A DNA stretch of 64,000 bases from Paenibacillus sp. BIC5C1 (GCF_032399705.1 NZ_CP135922.1:6944001-7008000); one strand, 5' to 3'. Shown: positions 1-9,310, counted from the first letter of the stretch. The notes: generated by a model from the sequence alone, not told the origin. Made by a program: numbers and translations.

Positions 1-496
1 CCTCGATAATGGCGATGATGTTGCTGCTTACTTCCTCCAGTGCAATATCTGCTCTGAATTCCTTTTGCTCCACACCCTGAACTAGGACCTGTGTCAGCTC
101 ATTCAGCAGATTGGTCATGGCATGCTGTGCCCTTTCTTTCAGCAAAGGATGTGCATCATCACTTTCCACCGCAGTATTTAGTAGGGGGCATCCTCCTTCC
201 AGCGTATTGTTTTCCATCATATCAATATAAACACCGCATATGGCGAGTAGTTTGTCTTTGGAATTTGTTACACCTTCAAGAGCCTGTGAATGGAATTGCA
301 GCATCTGTGATACCGAGTAATCAAAAGCAGCCAGTGCTATCTCATCTTTAGTTTCAAAATGATTATAAATTCCACCCTTTCGAACGCCACAACGTTCTAT
401 AATTTTAGACAGGGAGGCACCGGTGTATCCCTTGGTGTTGAAAAGTGCTGCCGACTCACGAATGATATGTTCTTTGGTGATTTGGCCTTTGCGCAG
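1..496 (-). CDS. TetR/AcrR family transcriptional repressor (partial, C-terminus off window)
   Basis: The complement of the first 496 bases reads as an open TetR-type protein beginning RKGQITKEHIIRESAALFN, followed by an HTH with GVRKGGIYNHFETKDEI and a ligand-domain segment containing EGGCPLLNT. This is the usual layout of short TetR regulators of the YxaF/LmrA type, with the DNA-binding helix in roughly the first 50 residues. The reading frame is open to the window edge, so the C-terminus is missing. The start is uncertain: no ATG fits. A GGGGGAG ribosome site lies four bases before a CTG at 496, and an ATT sits directly upstream of it; I chose CTG. The gene is divergent from the metallo-hydrolase at 701 and probably represses it and itself through the palindrome at 647-654. 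Confidence 0.85.
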   Translation of the reverse strand, partial: MRKGQITKEHIIRESAALFNTKGYTGASLSKIIERCGVRKGGIYNHFETKDEIALAAFDYSVSQMLQFHSQALEGVTNSKDKLLAICGVYIDMMENNTLEGGCPLLNTAVESDDAHPLLKERAQHAMTNLLNELTQVLVQGVEQKEFRADIALEEVSSNIIAIIE

Positions 497-646
497 AATG
501 CTCCCCCCTATTCCATTCATACCGATTGGTCTTAAAATATCATACGCCTATGGCTTAATACAAGCACGTATTCACAGGTTTGATGTCATGAAAATGGAAT
601 TTCAAGGATATTGCATGAGCAGTATGGTTTATGTTATTTTAAAACA

Positions 647-654
647 GACCGGTC
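647..654. promoter_or_regulatory. Putative TetR operator
   Basis: GACCGGTC is a perfect 8-bp palindrome within AGACCGGTCGGT, about 50 bases upstream of the start at 701 and in the gap to the divergent TetR gene. AGACCGGTC-type cores are typical of YxaF/LmrA-like TetR operators. That this protein binds here is inference. Confidence 0.55.
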
Positions 655-700
655 GGTATTATTTTGTAAATACACGTTCCATCTAAGGAGAGTATTCGCC

Positions 701-1459
701 ATGACCCTAACCATTCAACATATCCGCCACGCTACCTCCCTCATCACCATACAAGGAAAAACGATTCTGCTCGATCCAATGTTAAGTGATGCAGGAGAAC
801 TTCCGCCTATCCCCTTCACACGTCATATTCGTAGAAACCCTACGGTCCCACTACCTGTGCGACTGGAAACCTTCGATCACATTGATGCGATACTCGTTAC
901 ACATTTGCATGTCGACCACTTTGACAAAACGGCAAAAAAGATACTGAGCAAAAAGATACCTGTACTTTGCCAGCCGGAGGATCAACAACGCATTATATCG
1001 TGGGGGTTCGAGAATGTATTCCCGATCGAGCAGTTCAGACACTGGGAGGGTATAGATTTTACAAGAATTCGTGGTCAGCACGCAAAAGGAAAAATCGCAA
1101 AACTGCTTGGCCCCGTATGCGGGTTCATCTTGAACACACCTGACGACGGATCATTGTATATTGTGGGTGATTGTGTCCTTACAGATCAGATTAAGCAAGT
1201 GTTCCATCAGCACAAACCCCGGATATGCATCGTCAATGCACCAAACGCTCAACTGTTATTTGGTTCCGTCATTACCATGGTACCCGAGGATATCGGTACA
1301 ATCTTGAAGATTTCACCTTCCACCAAAGTTGTCGCTGTACATATGGATGCCATTCGACATTGTACTTCATCCCGGGTGGATATGTTGCATTACATGGGAC
1401 TGCAACACCTGCTGAATTCTGTTGTCATCCCGGCGGATGGTGAAAGGATCTGCTTTTAA
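701..1459 (+). CDS. Metallo-beta-lactamase fold hydrolase, UlaG-like
   Basis: A 252-residue cytoplasmic protein. It begins TLTIQHIRHATSLITIQGKTI, followed by DP, the pattern of UlaG-like metal-dependent hydrolases. The metal motif THLHVDHFD (HxHxDH) lies near residue 70, and a second metal-ligand region contains VGDCV. No signal peptide is visible. The ATG at 701 is preceded by AAGGAG ten bases upstream; longer readings of the frame have no ribosome site and would run through the palindrome at 647-654. The substrate cannot be read from the sequence. Family members hydrolyse lactones, phosphoesters or related compounds. The divergent TetR gene suggests induction by a small molecule, possibly the substrate. 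Confidence 0.85.
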   Translation: MTLTIQHIRHATSLITIQGKTILLDPMLSDAGELPPIPFTRHIRRNPTVPLPVRLETFDHIDAILVTHLHVDHFDKTAKKILSKKIPVLCQPEDQQRIISWGFENVFPIEQFRHWEGIDFTRIRGQHAKGKIAKLLGPVCGFILNTPDDGSLYIVGDCVLTDQIKQVFHQHKPRICIVNAPNAQLLFGSVITMVPEDIGTILKISPSTKVVAVHMDAIRHCTSSRVDMLHYMGLQHLLNSVVIPADGERICF

Positions 1460-1508
1460 GTGCCATCGGGCATGTGCCGAGAAATGAAACTCTAATGCAT
1501 GACGCCTT

Positions 1509-2657
1509 TTACGTAATAGGAATACCGGATTTCCAGCGATGGTACCATTCCTTGATATTTTCACTAACCGGCATATCGAGGTTCTGCTCCATTCTGCTCG
1601 TTAGAAGACGATATTGTTCTTCTACACCAAGAACCTCATTCATGGAATCATAAAGCCTCATCAATGCAAAGTAGCTTTCTTCTTCGTGGGGAAGCATGTT
1701 CTGAATGCTTTCAGCAACTTCAATGGCCTTCCTTTGCATTCCCCGCTGCTCGTAGAAATCAGATAGCTGTCTCATATGATACAACCATAAGTAACGCAGT
1801 CTTTCCCGTTCATGTTCAGCCCAGACATACTCGTAATTCCCGAGATACGTGCCTTCGTACATCCTTAACACCCGCTCGAAAGCCTCGGCTGTACTGTCAT
1901 CGACAACCTTCCACTGGCGCATCTCGCTTTCCCACAGTTCAGTATCCAGTTGCGCATCCCCTGTTTCAAGCCTGTAACCGGCTTCTAGGTCTCCGCTCCG
2001 AATCGTAATCATATCCATGTGATGAGCTTTTAGCGTGCGACGCACGTGATAGATTGTCGTATACAACTGATGCTGCACCTTGGATTCTTCAAATTCTGGC
2101 CAGAGAAGTTCCAGCAGCGTGCTTCGGTAGACCATCTGATTGCGATGATGCAGTAAATAGGCGAACAATTCCTGTGCTTTGCTGGTACGCCATTTGACAG
2201 TCTGTGCGTCCATACCCGGAAGCTTGAACCGAATCTGATTAAAACAGCAAATTAACGGCAACTTGATATCACGTGTTATATTCACACGCTTTAATTTTAA
2301 TTTTTCATTTACCCGTAATAAGGTTTGACGCAGACGCCCTTGTTGGATCGGCTTCATGATATAATCCAACGCATACAGCTCAAAAGCACGTACAGCATAT
2401 TGGTCATAACTGGTCACAAAAATAATTTCGACACCCGGCGCAGCCGCCTGAATCTGCCGACCCAGATCCAACCCGTCGATTTCCGGCATATGGATATCCA
2501 GAAACACAACATCAGGCCGATGAAGAAGTACGCCTGTCATCACCTCTGTCGAATCGGAATATGTAGCAACCACTTCCACACCGTCTAATTCACGTTCTAT
2601 CGATTTTCTAAGCCCAATCAGTGCCAATCGCTCATCGTCAACCAATATGACTTTCAC
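1509..2657 (-). CDS. Response regulator with SARP-type output (REC + winged helix + BTAD)
   Basis: A 382-residue protein. Residues 1-120 form a receiver domain with acidic pair D7/D8, phospho-acceptor D54 in VVFLDIHMPE and the conserved lysine in DYIMKP. Residues about 150-230 look like an OmpR-type winged helix (FAYLLHHRNQMVYRSTLLELLWPE), and the rest is a helical BTAD-like region (AIEVAESIQNMLPHEEESYFALMRLY), as in SARP activators. The start is GTG with GAGGAGG upstream. It is the last gene of a three-gene operon with two kinases (78-base gap to the previous gene), which makes it the likely phosphorylation target. Target genes are unknown. Receiver plus SARP outputs are known in Bacillales. 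Confidence 0.87.
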   Translation of the reverse strand: MKVILVDDERLALIGLRKSIERELDGVEVVATYSDSTEVMTGVLLHRPDVVFLDIHMPEIDGLDLGRQIQAAAPGVEIIFVTSYDQYAVRAFELYALDYIMKPIQQGRLRQTLLRVNEKLKLKRVNITRDIKLPLICCFNQIRFKLPGMDAQTVKWRTSKAQELFAYLLHHRNQMVYRSTLLELLWPEFEESKVQHQLYTTIYHVRRTLKAHHMDMITIRSGDLEAGYRLETGDAQLDTELWESEMRQWKVVDDSTAEAFERVLRMYEGTYLGNYEYVWAEHERERLRYLWLYHMRQLSDFYEQRGMQRKAIEVAESIQNMLPHEEESYFALMRLYDSMNEVLGVEEQYRLLTSRMEQNLDMPVSENIKEWYHRWKSGIPIT

Positions 2658-2735
2658 AGGAGCTTCCTCCTCGACCCGCTGTCATCAAATTTTAATCATC
2701 ATTATATCACAGCAGTATACTTAAAAACCCATGGC

Positions 2736-4046
2736 CTACATATGAGTTTGACCATGGGCATCCTTAATTAAATTCGCTTTGGGAATGGATACGACAAATG
2801 CGGAGCCCCTATCGCCTTGCGAAGTCGATTCCACCCTGATTCTTCCTTCCAGGGACTGAACGATATCACGTACATGGGACAGGCCGATTCCGGTTGCTGC
2901 TATGCCCACTTCATTGAACTTGGTCGTATACCCTGGCTCGAAAATTACGTCTCGCTTCGCCTCTGGTACCCCTTTTCCAGAATCGATGACTTCAAAATGC
3001 ACATTTCCATCCTGCTGCAAAACTCGAATCCGGATCGTTCCTTCATTCTCAATGGCTTCCACGGCATTAGCAATCAGATTGTTCATCACCGTCAAGAGAG
3101 GAATGTAGTAAGGGGAGTCGCAATCATAGTGCTGCTCAATATGGATTTCAATCTTTTTGTTCAGCATTTCACTATATTTCCGGTTTCCTTTGGTCGCAAA
3201 GTTCAGTACCTCGGAAAGACTCATATTCACTGATTTTTCGCTATCATACAATTTCAACAGACCTGCCAGGATACGTTGGGAATCCTTTTTGACCTCATGA
3301 ATCTGTTGGGCAATACCGAGCGTCCGCTGGCTATATTGGTTCAAGTCCTGCTCTCTGAGATCCCGATAAAGATCGTAACTGTCTACGGCAATGCCTTCAA
3401 TCGTATTCATGGCTTTTTTCAGATAAAAGACTTCACCGTACAGACCTGAGTTCACACTTAGCATCTGCTCCATCCGCTTCTCTTGCTCCGCATGCAGCAA
3501 TCGCATCTGCCTTACCGCAAAGCTGTTATACAGTCCGATGATAAAATAGCTGCGCAAACTACCGAGTACCAGCAGATAAAGCCATTCTTTCATATAAAAG
3601 ATATTCGTCCCACTCAAGACACCGCGAATGAAAAGCTCCACGAGATTAGATGAAAAATCAATACAAGTAATTAATCCACCCAGCAGGAGAGGCGGTATTT
3701 CATGGAATCTGTCCTTGAACTTGCTGAGGCCGTAGGTGAACACGACATAATACATTCCCGCGCCCAGATTATCCTGCATGCTTTCGATAATCGAGATCGA
3801 ATTCACATGATTCAGTAAATCAGCCGATTGAAAAATGAAGTTCGCAATCCCTGCCAATATTCCCGTCTTCACATAAGACAGATGTGGCATGATCATCAGC
3901 AAAAATAAAAGTATACTAACACCCAAACCAATCCGGAAGTAATCCTCCCGAAATGGATTTATTTTAAAAAGTGCTCCCACTGCTGTAGCAAGAGCAACAG
4001 CAAGCATTTGCACATTTTCGTTTCGAACCCAATTACGCATGATCAT
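2736..4046 (-). CDS. Membrane sensor histidine kinase, GlnK/YcbA-like
   Basis: A 436-residue protein. The first 180 residues hold about five hydrophobic segments. A linker follows, then an unusual H-box IHEVKKDSQRI with His250 as the probable phosphorylated residue, as in the YcbA (GlnK) group. The C-terminal GHKL ATPase has the N-box NLIANAVEAI, a G1-type DSGKGVPE and a G2-type GIGLSHVRDIV. The ATG overlaps the TGA stop of the preceding hybrid kinase (ATGA), showing translational coupling. The signal is unknown; GlnK senses glutamine, but transferring that here would be a guess. It probably shares the SARP regulator at 1509 with the hybrid kinase. Confidence 0.86.
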   Translation of the reverse strand: MIMRNWVRNENVQMLAVALATAVGALFKINPFREDYFRIGLGVSILLFLLMIMPHLSYVKTGILAGIANFIFQSADLLNHVNSISIIESMQDNLGAGMYYVVFTYGLSKFKDRFHEIPPLLLGGLITCIDFSSNLVELFIRGVLSGTNIFYMKEWLYLLVLGSLRSYFIIGLYNSFAVRQMRLLHAEQEKRMEQMLSVNSGLYGEVFYLKKAMNTIEGIAVDSYDLYRDLREQDLNQYSQRTLGIAQQIHEVKKDSQRILAGLLKLYDSEKSVNMSLSEVLNFATKGNRKYSEMLNKKIEIHIEQHYDCDSPYYIPLLTVMNNLIANAVEAIENEGTIRIRVLQQDGNVHFEVIDSGKGVPEAKRDVIFEPGYTTKFNEVGIAATGIGLSHVRDIVQSLEGRIRVESTSQGDRGSAFVVSIPKANLIKDAHGQTHM

Positions 4047-7000
4047 AATCCACCTACCATCGGAATATCAAACGATACAACCGTCCCTTCACCCAGCTTG
4101 CTTACAATCACCAATCCCTTACCGCCGTACAATTGGGTTAACCTGCGATGGGTATTGGCAATTCCGATTCCGCCAGTTCCATTCAGCCTGGCATCTTGCA
4201 ACCGGGCAACCTTATCCGGCGCCATACCTATGCCATTATCCCTTACTTCAATACGGGTATACCCTTCTTGTTGAGTAATAGTCAGATACACCGTACCGCC
4301 TTTTTTCTTATTTAACAGTCCGTGTCTAACGGCATTCTCGATCAATGGCTGAATAGATAGCGGAGGTAGGGTCAATTGCAGATTCGGCTCCACATTCCAT
4401 TCAATCGTCAACCGATCTTCAAAGCGTGTCTGTTCAATAAACAGATAAGCTTGTACCAGTTCCAACTCGTGGGACAACTTCACCAATTCACCGGTATTCA
4501 GATAATTGAAGCTGATTCGCAGATAGGATGAGAAGGCTTCGCCTAACTTTCTCATATGTTCGGTATCGATATCACTTAATACCATTAGGGAGTTGAGTGT
4601 ATTGAACAGGAAATGCGGCTGGATTTGAGCTTGTAAGTAAGCAGCTTCTATGCGCACTCGTTCCTTAATGGAACGATTTAATGTGATCAGTGCCCGGATT
4701 CGATATTTTAATTCAAGTGCATCTACAGGCTTCTTTACATAATCATTGGCTCCTGAAGCAAATCCCGTATAGATATCAGGCTGCTGGCTCCGTGCGGTCA
4801 ACAGTAACACAGGTAATTCTGACATTGAAAATAGTTCCCTGATCTTCTGTGTTAGCTCATACCCTGACATCTGAGGCATCATCACATCCGCGATAAGCAG
4901 ATCCCATTGTCGTGTTCCTAATAGCTCCATGGCCTCCTGTCCCGAGTGGGCAGTAACAATGGTATAGGCTTCCGTGGATAGCATACTTGTGAGGACATCC
5001 AAATTAACCGGATCATCATCAACCACCAGAATGGAAGCTGTAGTCTCCTGTGAAAATGGCAGATGCTCCAATCCGGTAGCCACTTCCAACTGTTCATCCG
5101 AAGCATGAATGATCCATTGATCCATGGTGTCGTGATTTGAATGATCTGCCTCTTGCTCTGTCCGAACAAGCTGCGGGTGCGAGACGCTAACCCCCTTTGC
5201 TATTGGCACATCAAAGCTGAACACGGAACCTTCCCCTGGTTCAGACTGAACTGTCAGTACTCCACCATGTAATTCCACAAGCTGCTTGCAGATGCTCAAT
5301 CCAAGACCAATTCCCTGTCCATCATTGATTCCGTCAGCCCCTTGCTCGTAAGGAAGGAATATTCGTGAACAGGTTGCCTCATCCATGCCGCCCCCTGTAT
5401 CAGCAATATGTACAAACGCACGGCCGCCGTGAATTTCTGCATGCACAGTGACAGCTCCTGCCTCTGTATACTTCATCGCGTTATGTAGCAGATTATACAA
5501 AATTTGAACAAGTCTCTTCTCATCTGCCCATATTAAAGGAAATGACTCCGGTATCTCCATCCTGAGGCTGACGGGTTTGCGCTCTGCCATGAATTGCAAC
5601 ATCGAGATAACGCCAGGTACAACAGACTGAATGGACAGCCGCTCCTGACTGAGCACAATGCGCTGTTCTTTCAAACGAACCACATCAAGCAGGTCCCCCA
5701 ACAGATTAGACATCCGCCGGCTGATGGTAATCAATAATTCCATATCCTTCAGACTGCGCTGATCGAATCGATCCTTCTGTTGGGTGACCAGATTTTGTGC
5801 AATACTCATAATGCCGTGCAGCGGTGTTTGAAGCTCATGTGAAGTATTGGCAAGAAACTGGTCTTTAATTTTGTCTGCCTTCTTTAACTCTGTGTACAAA
5901 TCAATGATTTCCCTGGCATTCCGGAAATACTTCTTGAACCAATAAGAAGAGAAGCCAATAATCGCCAGTACAAGATCAATCGGATAATATACAGTACTGC
6001 TGCTCTGATTGCTCTCAAAGGCACTCCATAGAACGTTGGACAGGATGCCTGCAGCGGTAAGCAGAAGAAATATTAGGTCATGGTCCTTCTGACTTCGGAT
6101 CATCATCTGAATCACGAGATACCCGAACCACACAATGGATGCCAGCATAAGTGCATTAACTAGATTGTAGTGAATGATGGTATACACTGTCCTCACAGGC
6201 AAAACGGCCAAGATAAAACTATAGATGATCGTTACAATCAAGTAAAAGCGGAACCATGATTTACGCAGGTTGACCGCTGATAACCTTTGGAATAATAAGA
6301 GAATGCACACATTTTGCCACAATACAGAGATGACCCTTATTTTGATACTCCAGGTAAAATTAATGGGAAGCCATTGCAGCAGCATATTATCATGACCAAC
6401 CATAATCGTGATAGCTACTGACAGGGTTAACACCGCAGCAACAAACAGAGCCTTTTCCTGGGGATGTAGTGCATAAAGAATAGCTGCGTAAACGGTATGA
6501 AAAATGAGAATAAGAAAAATAGCCAACTGAAAGGCGATAGAATGTCCACGTACAAACTCCACTGCATCCTCAGAACCAAAACGCACAGGTTTAATGACTC
6601 CACCTTTATAGGGGTGATCATAGTTGGCCACACGAATGATCAAATCCATTGACGTAGCTCCAGCCTGTTCATAGGTGGAAATGTATGAAGTTCTATCCGG
6701 CGTATAATCTTCCTCATTCGTCGCTACCTGTCCTGCCCCACCAATCGTTTCTCCGTTAAGTTCAATCTCGGATGAACTCTGAATACCCTTGAACCAGAAC
6801 TCGACTGGTGTCTGGAGCGGATCAGTCAAAATACGAAGTCGATACGTCCCATATCCGAATGAACTTCCTTCTTCTTGATGGAGGGAATCCCGCCATGAAC
6901 CAGGAATAACGATAGTACCCGCTTGTTCCTCCCTTTCCTTAATGTCCCTGTACGTTAATAGCTCTCCGGGATAGAAATCCCATTCTCCATTGGCAAACAT

Positions 7001-7195
7001 CGCGGGAGAGTTATCCAGGTCGACTCCACGCAGGTCGAGAACGCCTTGTACAGCCATATGGTCATTGGAAACGTAAAAAATGACTGACCAGGCCCATCGC
7101 ATTGTCAATAAGACACCCAAAAAAATAAGAAGGATGGCAATGTGTTTGTAACGTGAGCTGGGTTTATGTTGTAAAGAGTTATGTAAAGATTGCAT
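4043..7195 (-). CDS. Hybrid sensor kinase: 7TM sensor, HisKA-HATPase, REC, second LytS-type kinase
   Basis: A 1050-residue protein with two kinase modules in one chain. After an N-terminal membrane segment there is an extracellular domain (about 45-215) of the 7TMR-DISM ligand-binding kind (FRGNG-free, with WFKGIQSSSEIELNG), then seven or so membrane helices (220-420). The HisKA box TSHELQTPLHG has His453. The first ATPase spans 555-665 (N-box LLHNAMKY, DTGGGMD, GIGLGLSI). The receiver spans 722-840 with Asp770 in LLIADVMMP. A LytS-type box YLQAQIQPHFLFNTLNSL has His861, and a second ATPase ends the protein (PLIENAVRHG, DNGIGM). It is the first gene of the operon. Tandem kinases of two different types suggest an internal phosphorelay or two inputs. 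Confidence 0.9.
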   Translation of the reverse strand: MQSLHNSLQHKPSSRYKHIAILLIFLGVLLTMRWAWSVIFYVSNDHMAVQGVLDLRGVDLDNSPAMFANGEWDFYPGELLTYRDIKEREEQAGTIVIPGSWRDSLHQEEGSSFGYGTYRLRILTDPLQTPVEFWFKGIQSSSEIELNGETIGGAGQVATNEEDYTPDRTSYISTYEQAGATSMDLIIRVANYDHPYKGGVIKPVRFGSEDAVEFVRGHSIAFQLAIFLILIFHTVYAAILYALHPQEKALFVAAVLTLSVAITIMVGHDNMLLQWLPINFTWSIKIRVISVLWQNVCILLLFQRLSAVNLRKSWFRFYLIVTIIYSFILAVLPVRTVYTIIHYNLVNALMLASIVWFGYLVIQMMIRSQKDHDLIFLLLTAAGILSNVLWSAFESNQSSSTVYYPIDLVLAIIGFSSYWFKKYFRNAREIIDLYTELKKADKIKDQFLANTSHELQTPLHGIMSIAQNLVTQQKDRFDQRSLKDMELLITISRRMSNLLGDLLDVVRLKEQRIVLSQERLSIQSVVPGVISMLQFMAERKPVSLRMEIPESFPLIWADEKRLVQILYNLLHNAMKYTEAGAVTVHAEIHGGRAFVHIADTGGGMDEATCSRIFLPYEQGADGINDGQGIGLGLSICKQLVELHGGVLTVQSEPGEGSVFSFDVPIAKGVSVSHPQLVRTEQEADHSNHDTMDQWIIHASDEQLEVATGLEHLPFSQETTASILVVDDDPVNLDVLTSMLSTEAYTIVTAHSGQEAMELLGTRQWDLLIADVMMPQMSGYELTQKIRELFSMSELPVLLLTARSQQPDIYTGFASGANDYVKKPVDALELKYRIRALITLNRSIKERVRIEAAYLQAQIQPHFLFNTLNSLMVLSDIDTEHMRKLGEAFSSYLRISFNYLNTGELVKLSHELELVQAYLFIEQTRFEDRLTIEWNVEPNLQLTLPPLSIQPLIENAVRHGLLNKKKGGTVYLTITQQEGYTRIEVRDNGIGMAPDKVARLQDARLNGTGGIGIANTHRRLTQLYGGKGLVIVSKLGEGTVVSFDIPMVGGL

Positions 7196-7470
7196 ATTTA
7201 TGTTCTGACTCTCCGGTTACTTGAGTCTCTCTCCATTCTGGCACATATAAGCCTATACTGCTTCTAGACACCAAAGATCATAGTCCAATTCTATATATAA
7301 CAGCATTATATCATAGGCGAAATTAGGGTTCTGAGGACATTTTACAGTCATCGACTGCTTTTAACAGGTATCGATTTCTCCTTTTATTTTAATTTTATAA
7401 AATTTAATTGTATACTATTAATTATATATCCATTAACTCAGCCAGATGAACATAGAGAGGATGATTCCGC

Positions 7471-7968
7471 ATGTCAGATACCAATCAGCTATTCGGACAA
7501 GCCCTGGTCAAATCACTAATCGGAGAACGCGGACATATTCGTATCGCACGCGCTCTACCGGATATTAGCGTAGAACTAGCTAGTCGCAAACATGAACATA
7601 TGCCATACAGTATCTATCAATTGGTGAAACATATGCATTACTGGCAACAATTCATGTTGGAGCATTTGGAAGGAAGAAAGCCGCAGCTTCCAGCGAATGT
7701 GATGGAGAGCTGGCCAGAAGAGACGGGCCCTCAGGATGAAGCTGCGTGGGAGGCGGATATTCAGGCATTACTGAATGGGGTGGATCGAGCGGTAACGATT
7801 GCCGAAACGGTTCAGTTGGATGACCCACTGCCGTATTTCCCAGGCGAAACCAAAGCCGGACTTCTGCGCAACATCGCATCTCATAACTCGTACCATCTGG
7901 GCGAGATTGTGCTGCTGCGTCGCTTCTACGGTGCATGGCCGCCACCAGGAGGCGGATTCCCGGCCTAA
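7471..7968 (+). CDS. DinB family protein
   Basis: A 165-residue helical protein of the DinB/YfiT-like putative metalloenzyme fold. The typical histidines are visible: His54 in YQLVKHMHYWQQFML and the late pair in ASHNSYHLGEIVLLRR, which together form the usual metal triad. The GAGAGGATGATTCCGC stretch before the ATG supplies the ribosome site. Family members include bacillithiol-dependent and maleylpyruvate-type thiol transferases, but most have no known substrate and none can be assigned here. The gene stands alone and ends at a bidirectional terminator shared with the convergent marR gene. Confidence 0.85.
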   Translation: MSDTNQLFGQALVKSLIGERGHIRIARALPDISVELASRKHEHMPYSIYQLVKHMHYWQQFMLEHLEGRKPQLPANVMESWPEETGPQDEAAWEADIQALLNGVDRAVTIAETVQLDDPLPYFPGETKAGLLRNIASHNSYHLGEIVLLRRFYGAWPPPGGGFPA

Positions 7969-8009
7969 TGAACGAAATTTCCACTGTATAGTTTGTACCT
8001 TCACAAAAA

Positions 8010-8047
8010 AATAGCCTGCTTCCTTTATTTCAAAGGTTCAGGCTATT
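8010..8047. terminator. Bidirectional intrinsic terminator
   Basis: The arms AATAGCCTG (8010-8018) and CAGGCTATT (8039-8047) pair perfectly. An A-run precedes the left arm. The hairpin lies between the convergent dinB-like and marR-like genes and reaches almost to the marR stop. Confidence 0.75.
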
Positions 8048-8049
8048 CT

Positions 8050-8469
8050 TCAATCATCCCGATTCATCTTCTCAAAAATATTAACTAATTGTGCTCGATC
8101 CTCTTGGGTCAGTTTCTGGAATAAATTTTTACGCAGCTTCTGCCCCTCCAATATTGCTCTTTCGAGGACTTCGATCCCTTTATCGGTAATGTTCAAATAT
8201 ATAATGCGGCGGTCAGCTTCATCTACCATCCTGAGGGCTAATTTCTTGGCAACCAGCTTATCAGCTAAATAGCTGAGCGTTGGCGGGGTCAGGCCCAGTA
8301 GTTTGGCAATATCCGAAGGTCGACTTTTTCCATTTTGATTGAGATGACTGAGTACAAGCACATGAGAGACGCCGAGGTCCTCATTAAACGATTTGTTCCA
8401 CTGTATAATCAATTTATTGGTGAAATTGTCCATGTTGTGTATGAGCTCAAAAATGTTCTGTTCTTCCAT
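8050..8469 (-). CDS. MarR family transcriptional regulator
   Basis: A 139-residue MarR protein. The winged helix includes VSHVLVLSHLNQNGKSRPSDIAKLLGLTPPTLSYLADKLVAKKLALR, followed by the wing EADRRIIYLNITDKG. I chose the ATG at 8469 because AGGAGG lies five bases upstream; the 12-codon longer reading would run into the terminator at 8495-8521. It follows two short-chain dehydrogenase genes on the same strand but is separated from them by that terminator, so it may have its own promoter or be reached by read-through. It is the likely binder of the inverted repeat at 10174-10212. Confidence 0.88.
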   Translation of the reverse strand: MEEQNIFELIHNMDNFTNKLIIQWNKSFNEDLGVSHVLVLSHLNQNGKSRPSDIAKLLGLTPPTLSYLADKLVAKKLALRMVDEADRRIIYLNITDKGIEVLERAILEGQKLRKNLFQKLTQEDRAQLVNIFEKMNRDD

Positions 8470-8494
8470 GTGATCCTCCTCGAAAAATAAAACA

Positions 8495-8521
8495 ACAGCC
8501 CTCATTCAACTTAAGGGCTGT
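8495..8521 (-). terminator. Intrinsic terminator after SDR gene
   Basis: The arms ACAGCCCT (8495-8502) and AGGGCTGT (8514-8521) are followed on the minus strand by a T-rich tract. It separates the SDR gene at 8536 from marR. The same stem sequence, extended by two bases, recurs in the terminator at 10300-10324. Confidence 0.78.
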
Positions 8522-8535
8522 CATCATTTTACACG

Positions 8536-9270
8536 CTATTGGGCTGAGTATCCACCATCGATAACCAGCTCAGATCCTGTAATGTACGAAGAATCATCTG
8601 ATGCCAGGAACAATGCAGCGTTGGCAATATCGACAGCCTGCCCCAGACGTTGCAGAGGCGTTGCCTGAATGAGTCGGTCAAGCAGTTCCTTCGATGTGTT
8701 CAAGGCTTGAGTCATTGGTGTTTCGATGATCCCAGGGAAGAGAGCATTGACCCGAACACCTTGACGACCAAAGGTTGTTGCCGCCGCTTTGGATAATGCG
8801 CGTACCGCGCCTTTGGATGCTGAATAGTGGTTAAAGCCTTGTCCAATCAAAGCGGTGTATGAAGAGATATTGACGATGGACCCTTTCTTTTGTGCTGCCA
8901 TATAAGGAGCTACATGTTTCATACCAGCAAATGGGCCAAAGCCATTAATGGAGAGCATTTTCTGCCAATCCTGTGCATCGATCTCCTCAAACGGCTTCTC
9001 AGAGGAAATGCCTGCATTGTTGACCAGAATATCAATTTTGCCAAAACGTTCGTTCACTACTTTCGCCAATATCTCCCAATCTTCATCCGAGGAAACATTC
9101 AACTTCATTCCGTACACATTCTCTTTTTGGCTTGCTTTCTCCAGCGCTTCCTCATTAATGTCTGCAGCAATAACGATGGCGCCTTCCTTTGCAAAGAGAT
9201 CCACCATGCCTTCACCAATTCCTGAAGCTCCACCAGTAATAATAGCGACTTTATTATCTAATCTTCCCAT
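8536..9270 (-). CDS. Short-chain dehydrogenase/reductase (classical SDR)
   Basis: A 244-residue NAD(P)-dependent oxidoreductase. It has the cofactor motif TGGASGIG near residue 12, NNAG near 87, and the catalytic Ser...YSASK (Tyr-x-x-x-Lys) around residues 138-155. The acidic residue after the second beta strand (ADINEE) favours NAD. Length is normal for the family. It is downstream of a second SDR gene with a 40-base gap, so the two are probably one operon. The substrate is not evident. Control by the neighbouring MarR protein suggests induction by a xenobiotic or aromatic compound, which is inference. Confidence 0.88.
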   Translation of the reverse strand: MGRLDNKVAIITGGASGIGEGMVDLFAKEGAIVIAADINEEALEKASQKENVYGMKLNVSSDEDWEILAKVVNERFGKIDILVNNAGISSEKPFEEIDAQDWQKMLSINGFGPFAGMKHVAPYMAAQKKGSIVNISSYTALIGQGFNHYSASKGAVRALSKAAATTFGRQGVRVNALFPGIIETPMTQALNTSKELLDRLIQATPLQRLGQAVDIANAALFLASDDSSYITGSELVIDGGYSAQ

Positions 9271-9310
9271 ATGAAACTCTCCTAACGTATTTTATTTGTA
9301 CATCGCTGCT

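Noticed and set aside
7996..8047. Repeat element between dinB-like and marR-like genes
   Set aside because: The structure is a simple stem with A/T runs and is fully explained as a bidirectional terminator.
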